A DNA stretch of 61,902 nucleotides from Gemmatimonadaceae bacterium (lineage in GTDB: Bacteria; Gemmatimonadota; Gemmatimonadetes; Gemmatimonadales; Gemmatimonadaceae). Below, piece by piece: positions 42,101-51,809 of the stretch. Below the pieces are notes generated by a model. The model was given only the letters and a program-made list of their open reading frames with translations, did not search any database and was not told where the DNA came from. The translations under genes were made by a program, and so were the position numbers. Position 1 is the first letter of the stretch, and each line of letters begins with the position of its first letter. The stretch spans positions 1-61,902 of the forward strand of contig JACMPK010000112.1 in assembly GCA_014377535.1 (NCBI GenBank). Reading direction: 5' to 3'.

Positions 42101-44863
42101 ATGGAACGACCTCTTGAATCGGTGCCTCGCTGGTCACTGTACGGCGCCGGCTGGCCGCCGTGGACCCGCTGGCTCGCGGCGCTTGCCGTCGGCGCATCAC
42201 TGCTGGCGTGCATCGCACTTCTCGCACGCCGCGATGGCGGCATCCGCATCGGTGACGTGTGGGTCGTTTCACTCACTGTGACGAACGCAATCGTCTGCTG
42301 TCTGCACGCCGCGGCCGACGCGCGCGCCGGGACGCGGCGTTTCTGGCGACTGCTGGCGATCGGCTTCACCGCGCTCGCGCTCGGGCAGGCCGCATGGGCG
42401 TTCCGACCGTTCGCCGCGTCCCCCGAGCTTTTCACCACCGGGGCACTCGCCTTCCACATGCTCGGTGCGTGCGCGCTGGTGCCCGCCCTGCTGCTGTTCC
42501 GGACCGACCTTCGCCGCGCTGCCGAACGCACCACCCTCGTGCTCGACCTGACGGCATCGCTGCTCATGGGGGCGATGCTCATCTGGTTCCTGATGCGGCG
42601 CGCACATCCGGAGGGCAGTGTCGCTTCGTGGACGCACGCCGCACCGTTCATGGTGGTGCTGCCCGGGCTGCAGGTGATGACGGTGGTCGCCTTCGGCTCA
42701 CTGTTCATGCGTCTCGCCGACCGCGCCGACCGGCGTAACATCGGTATGTTCGGCGCTGGGCTCGCGGTGCAGCTGCTGAGCCACGTCAGCGCCGCATGGC
42801 AGCCGTTTGCCGCGACACCCGCTTCGATCCTGCTCAATGGCACGGGCACGCTGCTGGTGCTCCTGGGCCTCCTGCTGCAGTTCGACCGCAGTCCGTTACA
42901 CCGGATTCACCAGCCGCGCGCACAACGGCTGTTTCGCCACTCGGTGCTGCCCTATGCATCGATCCTGGCGGGATACGCGATGCTGCTGGAGCTTGGCTCG
43001 CGGACCAATGACGTGGAGGTGATGGCGCTGATCTGCGGAATGGGCGTCCTGACGCTGCTCGTCATCGTCCGACAGGCGGTCGCGGTACGCGAGGACTCAG
43101 TGCTGTGCAGCGACGAGGCACGCGAGGCCAGCGAGACGCGATTCCGCTCGCTCGTGCAGCACTCCACGGATCTGATCACGATCATCGACGGTGCCGACAT
43201 CGTCCGGTATGCGAGCCCTGCGATCACGCGCGTGTTCGGCTACGAGAGTGACGCGCTCGAGGGCACGACGCTGCGGGAGCTGGTGCATCCCGAAGATGTG
43301 GTCTCGATGCTGGGCTTTCTGTCGGACGCGGCCAAGCCGGACAGCCGGGCCACCACGGCGCACTGGCGCATGAAGCATGCGACGGGTAGCTGGTGTCGCG
43401 TGGAGAACGTGGCCGTCAACCTGCTCGCCGACCCGAACGTGACGGGCCTGGTGCTCACCACGCGAGACGTCACGCATCGCGTCACGCTGGAAGAGCAGCT
43501 GGTGCATCGCGCGTTCCACGACGAGCTCACTGGATTGGCCAATCGCGCGCTGTTCACGAACCGCGTGGAACTGGCGCTGCTGCGCGCGTCACGCACTGCG
43601 CTGCGCACCGCCATTCTTTTCCTGGATCTGGATGACTTTAAGGAAGTGAACGACTCGATGGGGCATGCCGCGGGCGACGCGCTGCTCACGCAGGGCGCGG
43701 ACCGGCTGCGCGCCTGCCTCCGGGCCGGCGACACGGCAGCGCGCTTGGGCGGCGACGAATTTGCCGTGCTGCTGGAGGAGCTTTCGGACGACGGCCTGGA
43801 GATGGCGAACGTCTCCGATCGCATCGCCGCGGCATTCGCCCGGTCGTTCACGCTCGACGAGGGCGAGGCGTTCGTCACGGCGAGCATCGGCGTGGCGCTG
43901 AGCACCGGCGCGGAGAACGGCGAGGCACTGCTGCGGAATGCAGACCTTGCGATGTACCTCGCGAAGAAGCGCGGCAAGGCACGCATCGAGCATTTCGAGT
44001 CGCACATGCATGAGGAAGTCGTGGAGCGGCTGGACCTGCTCGCCGACCTCCGGTACGCCATCGAGCGGAACGAACTGCAGCTGGAGTATCAACCCATCGT
44101 GGACCTGGTGACGCGACAGGTGAGCGGCCTGGAGACGCTGGTGCGCTGGGATCATCCGCGGCGTGGCCGCATTGCACCAGCCGACTTCATTCCGATTGCG
44201 GAGCAGTCAGGCCTGATCATCTCGATCGGGCGCTGGGTGCTGCTGCACGCCTGCGCGCATGCGCGACACTGGAGCCGCACGCTGCCGGAGCTGCACCCGG
44301 TCACCGTCACGGTGAACCTCTCCGCGCGCCAGCTTGGCGACGAGCACCTGCTGGACGATGTCGCGAACGCGCTGCGTGTCGCGGGACTGCGACGCGACCA
44401 GCTCGTGCTGGAGTTGACCGAGACCACGCTGCTTGCCAACAGCGAGGAGACCGTGGACATCCTGACGTCGCTCAAGTCGCTGGGCGTGCGTCTTGCCATC
44501 GATGATTTCGGCACCGGCTACTCGTCACTCAGCTACCTGCATCGCTTCCCGGTGGACGTGCTCAAGATCGACAAGAGCTTCGTGCACGGCGTGGCTGGTG
44601 GCCCCGGTGCCAGCGCGCTCGCGAGTGCCGTGATCGCACTCGGCAACTCGCTCGGACTGCGCACGGTGGCCGAGGGCATCGAAAATGAAGCGCAGTACGA
44701 CGCGCTGCTGAAGCTTGGATGCAAGTTCGGGCAGGGCTTCCTGTTTTCACGACCTCTGCCGACGGCGGATGTAATGCCGTACCTGATCGAGCATGGACAA
44801 CGGCCATCGAGCACCGCGCCAACGCATCGGCTCACGCCACTGGCCACCCCGAAAACCTATTAG
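42101..44863 (+). CDS. membrane GGDEF-EAL protein with PAS domain, paralogue
   Basis: 920 aa from the ATG at 42101, with AGGG upstream. Like the gene at 34.0 kb it has an N-terminal multi-helix membrane region, a PAS domain (FRSLVQHSTDLITII), a GGDEF domain (RLGGDEF with I-site RAGD) and an EAL domain. The EAL motif reads ETL in GLETLVRW, but ELTET, DDFGTGYSSLSYL and AEGIEN are intact, so phosphodiesterase activity is plausible. The two genes differ in membrane region and are paralogues. It is divergent from the YgiB operon. Confidence 0.93.
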   Translation: MERPLESVPRWSLYGAGWPPWTRWLAALAVGASLLACIALLARRDGGIRIGDVWVVSLTVTNAIVCCLHAAADARAGTRRFWRLLAIGFTALALGQAAWAFRPFAASPELFTTGALAFHMLGACALVPALLLFRTDLRRAAERTTLVLDLTASLLMGAMLIWFLMRRAHPEGSVASWTHAAPFMVVLPGLQVMTVVAFGSLFMRLADRADRRNIGMFGAGLAVQLLSHVSAAWQPFAATPASILLNGTGTLLVLLGLLLQFDRSPLHRIHQPRAQRLFRHSVLPYASILAGYAMLLELGSRTNDVEVMALICGMGVLTLLVIVRQAVAVREDSVLCSDEAREASETRFRSLVQHSTDLITIIDGADIVRYASPAITRVFGYESDALEGTTLRELVHPEDVVSMLGFLSDAAKPDSRATTAHWRMKHATGSWCRVENVAVNLLADPNVTGLVLTTRDVTHRVTLEEQLVHRAFHDELTGLANRALFTNRVELALLRASRTALRTAILFLDLDDFKEVNDSMGHAAGDALLTQGADRLRACLRAGDTAARLGGDEFAVLLEELSDDGLEMANVSDRIAAAFARSFTLDEGEAFVTASIGVALSTGAENGEALLRNADLAMYLAKKRGKARIEHFESHMHEEVVERLDLLADLRYAIERNELQLEYQPIVDLVTRQVSGLETLVRWDHPRRGRIAPADFIPIAEQSGLIISIGRWVLLHACAHARHWSRTLPELHPVTVTVNLSARQLGDEHLLDDVANALRVAGLRRDQLVLELTETTLLANSEETVDILTSLKSLGVRLAIDDFGTGYSSLSYLHRFPVDVLKIDKSFVHGVAGGPGASALASAVIALGNSLGLRTVAEGIENEAQYDALLKLGCKFGQGFLFSRPLPTADVMPYLIEHGQRPSSTAPTHRLTPLATPKTY

Positions 44864-44902
44864 CCGATGCTGCGACATTGTCGCGGCAATTAACTTCTCA
44901 AC

Positions 44903-45835
44903 ATGCCCGACGCCCGCACTGCACCGCCTTCCCGTATGTTGCTCGTGGCGGCGTTCGCGGCGCTTTACATCATTTGGGGCAGCACCTATCTGAGCGTGAA
45001 AATCGGCGTCGAGACGATACCGCCGTGGCCCATGATCGCCGCACGCCATTCGTTGGCCGGTCTCATTCTGTATACGGTTTTGCGCCTCGGTGGTACGCCC
45101 GCACCGAAGCGCGAACACTGGAAGGGCGGCATCATCGGCGGTGTGATGCTGCTGGTGATCGGCAACGGCCTGATCGCCTTCAGCGCGCATCGCATCGCGA
45201 GTGGCGTCGCGAGCCTCGTCGTGGCCACGACACCGATCTGGATCGTCGGGGCGGCGAGCTCGCGTCCGGGTGGCCGCATGCCGCTGCCGAAGGAATGGCT
45301 CGGGTTTTTACTGGGCCTCGCGGGCCTCGCACTGCTTGGCGGACCGAGTCTCGCAGCGGCATTCCGCGGTGAGGCAGGCAGCCTGGATGTCGGCGCGATG
45401 GGGTTGATCCTCATCGGCGCGATCTCGTGGTCCATCGGGTCCGTGATTGGCCGCGAAGTGCCGCGTCCCGACAACGCCTTCATGGGCAGCGCGCTGCAGA
45501 TGCTGTCGGCCGGCGCGGTGCTGGTCGTGGGCTGCGCACTCACGGGCCAGTGGTCATTGGTGAACATCGCTGCCATCTCCACGCGCTCGTGGATTGCGCT
45601 CGTGTACCTGATCCTGTTCGGCAGCCTGCTCGGCTTTACAGCATACGTCTGGTTGCTGCGCGTGGCGAAGACATCGCACGTGGCCACGTACGCGTACGTA
45701 AATCCGATCGTCGCGCTGCTGCTTGGCGCCTCGATCGGACATGAGGTGATCACGCCGATGATGCTGGTCGCCGGCGTGGTGACGCTGCTGGGCGTGGTGC
45801 TGGTCGTGATGCCGTTGCCCAGGGTGAACCGCTGA
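44903..45835 (+). CDS. EamA/DMT-superfamily inner-membrane transporter
   Basis: 310 aa. Ten predicted membrane helices in two EamA repeats; the first begins LYIIWGSTYLSVKIGVE, a motif of the YedA/RhaT-like group, and the second contains ISWSIGSVIGR. These carriers export amino acids or other metabolites. The gene lies 39 bases after the GGDEF-EAL gene on the same strand and ends 21 bases before the convergent alkA. Substrate unknown. Confidence 0.92.
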   Translation: MPDARTAPPSRMLLVAAFAALYIIWGSTYLSVKIGVETIPPWPMIAARHSLAGLILYTVLRLGGTPAPKREHWKGGIIGGVMLLVIGNGLIAFSAHRIASGVASLVVATTPIWIVGAASSRPGGRMPLPKEWLGFLLGLAGLALLGGPSLAAAFRGEAGSLDVGAMGLILIGAISWSIGSVIGREVPRPDNAFMGSALQMLSAGAVLVVGCALTGQWSLVNIAAISTRSWIALVYLILFGSLLGFTAYVWLLRVAKTSHVATYAYVNPIVALLLGASIGHEVITPMMLVAGVVTLLGVVLVVMPLPRVNR

Positions 45836-45856
45836 TCGGTTGCAGCGCCGGCGCGA

Positions 45857-46762
45857 TCATTCGCGCGTGCCGAGCGATTCCCAGAGATGCAGTGTGGCAT
45901 AGGCGCGCCAGGGGCGCCACGACTCGGCCCGCGCCATGATGTCCCGCTTATGGACACCTGCAATGGTCATTGCCTTCAGCACGCCAAGGTCGGCCGCCGG
46001 AAAGGCATCGCGATCACCGAGGGCACGCATGCGCACGTAGTGCGCCGTCCAGGGCCCGATGCCAGGCAAGGCAACCAGTGTGGCTTCGGCCTGCTCGGTT
46101 GGTGCGCCGCGCAACGCATCGAGGTCGATGGCACCGGTGGCAATGGCGTGCGAAACCCCGTGCAGCGTTGCCGCCTTCGCATTCGTGAGCCCGATGGTAC
46201 GCAACGTGTCGGCTCCGGCGGCAGCAAGTACCGCAGGTGATGGAAACCCGAACAATTGCGCCTCGTCATGCACGGCCGGCAGCGGCGCACCGAACGCGCG
46301 AACGAGGCGATCGGTCATCGTGCTCGCGCCGACCACACTGACCTGCTGCCCAAGCACGGCGCGGATCACGCCCTCGAACGGATCGAGCAGCTGCGGCAGG
46401 CGCAGGAAGGGGCGCGCCTGCAGCAGGGGTTTCAGCAACGCGTCACGCAAGGCCACGACACGGAACGCCGCGAGATCGGTGGAAAGGTCGAAGCTGCGGC
46501 GAACCATCGCGATGATTGCGGCGGCAGGCAGTGCGGGCCGCGTGCGCGCGATGAGTGCGTGGCCCGCGGCGTCGTGCTGCAGCTGCAGCAGCAGGTGCGC
46601 GCCGGATGCGTGATCGCGCACACTGCGGAGGTAGGTGTCACCATCAATGCGTTCAAGCGCATCGACCGTGCGCACCACCAGGTAGCGCAACGTCCAGCGC
46701 ACATCCACATCCACCGGCAGCTCGATGCGGACGCGCCGCGACCATGCGCCTGCGTCAGTCAC
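45857..46762 (-). CDS. alkA: DNA-3-methyladenine glycosylase II (AlkA)
   Basis: 301 aa from a GTG at 46762 that overlaps the ada stop (GTGA). An AlkA N-terminal domain (1-115) is followed by the HhH-GPD domain: VLGQQVSV, then LPGIGPWTAHYVRMRALGD with catalytic Asp in the FPAADLGV segment. It excises alkylated bases such as 3-methyladenine from DNA. Translation is coupled to the upstream Ada-type regulator, giving an adaptive-response operon. Confidence 0.93.
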   Translation of the reverse strand: MTDAGAWSRRVRIELPVDVDVRWTLRYLVVRTVDALERIDGDTYLRSVRDHASGAHLLLQLQHDAAGHALIARTRPALPAAAIIAMVRRSFDLSTDLAAFRVVALRDALLKPLLQARPFLRLPQLLDPFEGVIRAVLGQQVSVVGASTMTDRLVRAFGAPLPAVHDEAQLFGFPSPAVLAAAGADTLRTIGLTNAKAATLHGVSHAIATGAIDLDALRGAPTEQAEATLVALPGIGPWTAHYVRMRALGDRDAFPAADLGVLKAMTIAGVHKRDIMARAESWRPWRAYATLHLWESLGTRE

Positions 46763-47706
46763 GACGCGCGCCGCCTGCGCACTGCGGCCGGCGCTGCGCC
46801 GTCACCATGCGGCACCGAGGCGCCCTCGACCTGCAGCAGCGCCCTCTTGATCTGGTTGCCCCAGCGGTACCCGCTCATGCTGCCGTCCGCGTGAATGACA
46901 CGGTGACATGGAATCACCACGGCCACGCGATTGGTGGCGCAGACGTTCGCGACGGCACGTGCCGCCCCGGGCTTCCCGATGGCTGCGGCAACCTGTGCAT
47001 AACTGCGCGTCTCGCCGAACGGAATTGCAATCAGCGCATCGAGCACGCGCTGCTGGAATGCGGTGACCTGCATGTCCACGGCGACATCCGGCGCGACGCG
47101 ATCACCGCGCAGCCGCGCAATCACGGCATCGAGCATCATCGCGAGCGCCTCATCGGTGTCGTGCGTGATCGTGGCGCGCGGAAACTCTGTCGCGAGCTCG
47201 CCGAGGAGCGTCGCGTCACTGGCGGCGAGCGACACCCAGCAGAGCCCCGTCGCCGTCGCGCCGATCACCAGCCGGCCCAGCGGCGTGTCGGTGGCCGCCC
47301 AGCGTATCGTGACGCCGGCGCCGCCGCGGCGATACACCGACGGCGTCATGCCGAGGTGCCTGGTGGCATCGGCGTAGGCGCGACTCGACGCTGCGTAGCC
47401 GGCGTCGAACGTTGCGGTGCTCACCGTCTGCGACTGTCGCAGCGCCCGCCGAAATGCATCGGCGCGACGGCTTCGCAGGTACACCGATGGTGAGGCACCG
47501 ACGATGGACGTGAAGCGTCGCTGCAGGTGCGCAGCGCTCATGTCCACCGCCGTGGCCAGTTCCTGCAGCGGAATGCGGCCCTCGCGGCCTGCGTCCACCG
47601 CGGCATCGAGCAGTGCGCGGACACGCAGCACCGCCGCTTCGGCGCGGGTCTGGTCGATCGCGATCGTCTCGAACAGGGGCATGCAGGGCAAGCTGGCAGC
47701 ATTCAT
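46759..47706 (-). CDS. ada: Ada-type fusion: AraC HTH plus O6-alkylguanine methyltransferase, lacking the zinc sensor domain
   Basis: 315 aa from the ATG at 47706, which has GGAG upstream; a TTG at 47718 is less likely. The AraC helix-turn-helix domain comes first (about 30-130: SAAHLQRRF, SPSVYLRSRR), followed by the methyltransferase domain with the acceptor Cys in VVIPCHRVIHADG. The usual Ada N-terminal domain with four Cys that senses methyl-phosphotriesters is absent. So the repair half is intact but the classic inducing switch is missing. Coupled to alkA. How it senses damage is open. Confidence 0.9.
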   Translation of the reverse strand: MNAASLPCMPLFETIAIDQTRAEAAVLRVRALLDAAVDAGREGRIPLQELATAVDMSAAHLQRRFTSIVGASPSVYLRSRRADAFRRALRQSQTVSTATFDAGYAASSRAYADATRHLGMTPSVYRRGGAGVTIRWAATDTPLGRLVIGATATGLCWVSLAASDATLLGELATEFPRATITHDTDEALAMMLDAVIARLRGDRVAPDVAVDMQVTAFQQRVLDALIAIPFGETRSYAQVAAAIGKPGAARAVANVCATNRVAVVIPCHRVIHADGSMSGYRWGNQIKRALLQVEGASVPHGDGAAPAAVRRRRAS

Positions 47707-47784
47707 GATGATCTCCAAGTCGGTGATCCTTCATGATTGCCCTGCACACGGTGCGGCGCTTCCCGAATCGTGCGACTGTGCAGT

Positions 47785-49911
47785 TCAGGGCAAACGGACC
47801 AGCCCCAGCGAGACGATCAGCACGCGCGGCAGGCCCGGCTCATACGCCACGGGACGTCCGGCAACGACATCGGGATTCAGAAACCCCGACGTCATGAAGC
47901 GCCGGTCGAGCAGGTTCTCGATACGCACGAATCCCGTGATGCCGACTCCGGGAAAGAGCGGCGCGGCGCGGCGCATGGAGAGCGTGGCGTTGAACACCGT
48001 GGCCGATGGCAGCTCGACCGTGTTCGCATCGTTCAGCATGTAGTTGCCGGTGTACTGCATCTCCGCATCAAAACGGAATGGCGAGGCACCGGCGTCCCAG
48101 CGCGCGCCGATCAGGCCGATACTGCGCGGCACGCCGACGACTGCGTTGCCCGAGTAGTCGGCAAGGCGCCCCGGCCGGCCGTAGTGCACGGAGTCCACCA
48201 TGTAGTCCAGGTAGGTATTCCGGCTCAGCGTCGCCGTGCTGCGGACGGCGAAGCCCTGCTCGAACTCGATCTCGCCACCCAGCTCGACGCCCTGGCGACG
48301 CGCACGTCCCGCGTTGAAGTAAAAGCGACCGCCGCGGTATGGCACTAATTCGTCGCGCACGTCAGTGTTGTAGGCGGCAGCTTCGTAGCGGATCGCGACG
48401 ATGCCCGGGTGCACCGTCGTCATGACGTTGCGCGTGCCGATCTCGTACGTCACCGAACGGATCGGCTTCAGCAGCGGGCTGATGCCAGTGACCGTATCCT
48501 GCCCGAACGTCCCCGCAGGGTCGGTCTCGTTGCCAGCCGGCGCCTCGACACCGGCGCCGACGTTGGCATAAAACATGTTGTTCCGGCTCACACGATAGGC
48601 CGCGCCAAGCTTCGGCGAGACCTGCGAGTAGCTGCGCGTGGCGTCGAGCTTCGGCGTGATCCGGTCGGCGAGACCGTAGCGCAGCGCGTCGAGCCGCGCA
48701 CCGATGTGCAGCGTGAGCTTGTCCGACGCGCTCCACTCGTCCTGCACGAACACCCCTCCATTCAGTGCGCGCTCGCTCTTGTCCTGCTGCAGTGTGGTGC
48801 CCTTGCCGCCGGTGGCCGAGAGCGACCAGAATCGCGCCGGACCATCCTGATGCTGCAGGTCGGCGCCGACCAGCAGCGCATGATCACCCAGCGGCTGGCG
48901 ATAGTTGATGCCGCCGCCGCCATGCACGCGATCGAACGTGCGGTACGTGCCACGCTCGGATCGAATCAGCGACTTCGGCGTCACGTACGACATGATGGAG
49001 AGTGCGCCGTTGCTGCCGATGGCACGGTCGATGGTGGTGCCGAACCGGATCACCTGGTTCTCGCGCCGCTCGCGTCGGGCGAGGTAAGTGGCGTTCGCGT
49101 CGCGCGGATTCGCACGTGCATCCGCGGCCGTCAGCGGACCCGGGATGCCGAAGCTGTTTCGGCTCGCCGTGAGCCGCATGGCAATGCGCGTGCGATCACC
49201 GAGCGGCGAGAGAAAGCCGGCATTCAACAGCGTGCGTTCGCCGGCGGAGTTCTGTCGCCAGCCATCCAGCTCGGTGTGCGAGGCGCTGGCGTACAGGCGC
49301 GACTCGCCGGTGCCCGTGCTGGTCTGCGCAACGATGCGGCGCAACCCGAAGGTGCCGACCATCGTGCGCACGTCGAACAGGTTGCCCTCCGCGGGCGTGG
49401 TGTTGATCGCGATGATGCCACCCGCCGCGTTGCCCCAGATCGCCGAGGCGTTGGATCGCACGACGTCGATGCCCGTCACGGTCGCGAGGTCGATGATGTC
49501 GAGACTCGTGCGACCATCCGGCTCGGTCTCCGGCATTCCGTCCACCATCACGCGGATGCCGCGCATGGTGCCGGCGTTGCTGCGGTCACCGGCACCACGC
49601 GCGCCGAACCCTCGGATCGTGATGCGCGTGTCGACTCCTCCCGAGCGTGACGTCGCCAGCACGCCCGGAATGCCTTGCAGCGCATCGGCCAGGCCGATGC
49701 CGGCGGTAGTGCGCAACCGACCGAGGCCGACCTGCGACACGCCCAGCGGCGCCCGCAGCAGCGGCGTGGTGGTGCGGGTGGCGGAGACCGTCACCTTGGG
49801 CAGGGTCGCAGCGGAGCTGTCAGCGCGATGCTGGGCGGCCAGTGGCGCGGCGGAAAGCAGTGCAATGCTGAGAAGCGGGATGCGGCGCATGACCCACGGT
49901 ACGCGGTGCAT
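47785..49911 (-). CDS. TonB-dependent outer-membrane receptor (siderophore/cobalamin type)
   Basis: 708 aa from the ATG at 49911; ATGs at 49890 and 49926 are alternatives, and the open frame further upstream overlaps plus-strand genes and is not coding. A signal peptide ends at LAAQ. The plug domain begins LPKVTVSATRTTTP, with DALQGIPGV, ITIRGFGARG, VMVDGMPE and WGNAAGGIIAINT, and a 22-strand barrel follows. This plan, without an N-terminal extension, resembles FecA/BtuB-like receptors for iron chelates or vitamin B12. No TonB, ExbB or siderophore gene is adjacent. Confidence 0.93.
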   Translation of the reverse strand: MHRVPWVMRRIPLLSIALLSAAPLAAQHRADSSAATLPKVTVSATRTTTPLLRAPLGVSQVGLGRLRTTAGIGLADALQGIPGVLATSRSGGVDTRITIRGFGARGAGDRSNAGTMRGIRVMVDGMPETEPDGRTSLDIIDLATVTGIDVVRSNASAIWGNAAGGIIAINTTPAEGNLFDVRTMVGTFGLRRIVAQTSTGTGESRLYASASHTELDGWRQNSAGERTLLNAGFLSPLGDRTRIAMRLTASRNSFGIPGPLTAADARANPRDANATYLARRERRENQVIRFGTTIDRAIGSNGALSIMSYVTPKSLIRSERGTYRTFDRVHGGGGINYRQPLGDHALLVGADLQHQDGPARFWSLSATGGKGTTLQQDKSERALNGGVFVQDEWSASDKLTLHIGARLDALRYGLADRITPKLDATRSYSQVSPKLGAAYRVSRNNMFYANVGAGVEAPAGNETDPAGTFGQDTVTGISPLLKPIRSVTYEIGTRNVMTTVHPGIVAIRYEAAAYNTDVRDELVPYRGGRFYFNAGRARRQGVELGGEIEFEQGFAVRSTATLSRNTYLDYMVDSVHYGRPGRLADYSGNAVVGVPRSIGLIGARWDAGASPFRFDAEMQYTGNYMLNDANTVELPSATVFNATLSMRRAAPLFPGVGITGFVRIENLLDRRFMTSGFLNPDVVAGRPVAYEPGLPRVLIVSLGLVRLP

Positions 49912-50103
49912 TCGTGAAATGTTCATCCTCGCCACCGACGCACGCCACACATCCGCTGCCCCGACGTCATCCGTCCCCGCCGATTGGCCGATGTTCTCGC
50001 CACGGCCGCAAGGTGAGCCTTGTTCCAGCGGGTGGCCATGCCCGGCCGCGGACATCGCACCAGACCGCCGCTCCAGACGTCCGCACCACACCACATTCTT
50101 CCA

Positions 50104-51024
50104 ATGAGTTTCATGCCGACCCTTTCGGAAATCTCCGACCAGCTCGCCGACGCGGTTGCCATGGCCGCCGCGAGCGTCGTCGCCGTGCACGCGCGCCCTC
50201 GCCTCGCAAGCACCGGCGTGCATTGGCGCGACGGCGTGATCGTGACCACCGACGCCACGGTCAAGCGCCCCGACGACATCACCGTCACCCTGCACGATGG
50301 CCAGCGCATCCCGGCAACGCTGCTGGGACGTGATCCGGGCACCGACCTTGCCGCGCTCCGCATCCCGACCGGGCTGATTCCCGTCGCCACACGCGCCGCC
50401 GCCGCCGACCTGCGCCCGGGCAACCTCGTGCTCGCGCTGGCCCGCACCGGCAGTGACGGGCCGATGGTGACCTTCGGCGTGGTCAGCAGCATGGGCGAGG
50501 CGTGGCGCACCTGGCGGGGCGGCACGTTGGACCGCCGTGTCCAGAGTGATGTGCAACTCTACCCGGGCTTCGGCGGTGGACCCCTGGTCACCGCCCACGG
50601 CACCATCGCAGGCATCAACTCTGGCGGCATGAGCAAGCCGCTCTGCGTCACCATCCCGGACACCACCATCGATCGCATCCTCGACGCCGTCATCGACCGC
50701 GGCTACGTGGCGCGGGGCTGGCTTGGCGCGAGCATGCAGACGGTGCGCTTCTCGGATGCCGCGACATCGAAGCTCGGTTTCGACGGCGGCGGCGGACTCG
50801 TGGTGCTGGACGTGGAGCATGACAGCCCGGCGGCACAGGGCGGCGTGATGGTCGGCGACGTGCTGGTGCGCATCGACGCGACGCGAATCACGAAGCATGA
50901 CGACGTGATGGTGTTTCTTGGCAGTGATCGCGTGGGCACCACGGTGCAGCTGCAGGTCGTGCGTGGTGGCCAGGTGGTGATCGTGCCGGTGACCATCGGT
51001 GAACGTCCGCGCACGTCCCGATAG
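50104..51024 (+). CDS. HtrA/DegP-like S1-PDZ protein with lost catalytic His and Ser
   Basis: 306 aa from the ATG at 50104. The S1C trypsin fold and a C-terminal PDZ domain ([20 protein letters not shown]) are clear. The catalytic triad is not: the T-N-x-H-V motif reads TTDATV (Ala51 in place of His) and the GNSGGPL motif reads GFGGGPL (Gly157 in place of Ser). Asp81 of DLAAL remains. It has no signal peptide, so it is probably cytoplasmic. This looks like a pseudo-protease that binds peptides. The next gene, a LuxR-type regulator, starts five bases later. Confidence 0.9.
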   Translation: MSFMPTLSEISDQLADAVAMAAASVVAVHARPRLASTGVHWRDGVIVTTDATVKRPDDITVTLHDGQRIPATLLGRDPGTDLAALRIPTGLIPVATRAAAADLRPGNLVLALARTGSDGPMVTFGVVSSMGEAWRTWRGGTLDRRVQSDVQLYPGFGGGPLVTAHGTIAGINSGGMSKPLCVTIPDTTIDRILDAVIDRGYVARGWLGASMQTVRFSDAATSKLGFDGGGGLVVLDVEHDSPAAQGGVMVGDVLVRIDATRITKHDDVMVFLGSDRVGTTVQLQVVRGGQVVIVPVTIGERPRTSR

Positions 51025-51029
51025 CCGGC

Positions 51030-51662
51030 GTGCCGCCTGACCTGATGCACCTCTCGCTTGGTGTGATGCCCGCCGTGGTGCGGGCTCGCCTGAGCGCGGG
51101 ACTCGATGTCCAGCACGACGTGCGGCTGGTGGATGGGCGGACGCAGCGCGCGTCGCGACTGCACGATGCACATGCGGTATTCGTGACGGAATGGCCGCAC
51201 GGCAGCGACGGCGCAGACCAGCACGCCGCCACGATCTACCTGCTGGATCCGGGGGTGCATGCGCCGGCGGCGCAGCTCGCGCGCGGCAGCGTGGCCTGGC
51301 TGCCGCTCGAGGCCGATGCCGATGACGTGGTGGCTGCTGTGCACGCGGTGATTCGCGGACTGACGGTGGTCTCACCGCATGTGCTGCCGGTTGCCGGCGT
51401 GGCTGGCGAGCGCCGTGCGCGCCGTGAACCGCGCATGACCGCCGCCGTGACGGGCGAAGTGGAGCCGCACCTCACCGATCGCGAACTCGACGTACTGCGC
51501 GCGCTGGCCGAGGGATTGGGCAACAAGCAGATCGGCGCGCGACTCGGCATCAGCCCCAGTACGGTGAAGTACCACCTGCAATCCATCTTCGCCAAGCTCG
51601 ACGTGCGCACGCGCAGCGAGGCGGTGAGCTACGGGCTCAGGCGCGGCGTCGTACCGCTCTGA
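51030..51662 (+). CDS. LuxR-family transcription factor with degenerate receiver domain
   Basis: 210 aa from a GTG at 51030. The C-terminal domain (about 145-205) is a clear LuxR helix-turn-helix: [18 protein letters not shown], then [18 protein letters not shown]. The N-terminal 120 residues have receiver-like proportions, but the phosphoacceptor Asp/Lys pattern is not visible (VFVTEW where a D is expected). So it is likely controlled by protein binding rather than phosphorylation. It lies five bases after the pseudo-HtrA gene, which may be its partner or sensor. Confidence 0.88.
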   Translation: MPPDLMHLSLGVMPAVVRARLSAGLDVQHDVRLVDGRTQRASRLHDAHAVFVTEWPHGSDGADQHAATIYLLDPGVHAPAAQLARGSVAWLPLEADADDVVAAVHAVIRGLTVVSPHVLPVAGVAGERRARREPRMTAAVTGEVEPHLTDRELDVLRALAEGLGNKQIGARLGISPSTVKYHLQSIFAKLDVRTRSEAVSYGLRRGVVPL

Positions 51663-51809
51663 GGCAGAGGCCCGGCGAGCACGCGCCACCCGGCTTGAGG
51701 AAGTGCACATGACGTGATTGCCGGTCGCGAGATGCTGTACCGGGCCACAGCTTGGTGCAATGCGACGTGCAGCACCTGCGCGCCCGGCCGGCCTCCCATG
51801 GTTCTTCCG

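Noticed and set aside
49912-51375. Upstream extension of the second TonB receptor frame to 1196 codons
   Set aside because: The extension overlaps the HtrA-like and LuxR genes on the other strand and lacks a signal peptide at its start; the real signal begins near 49911.
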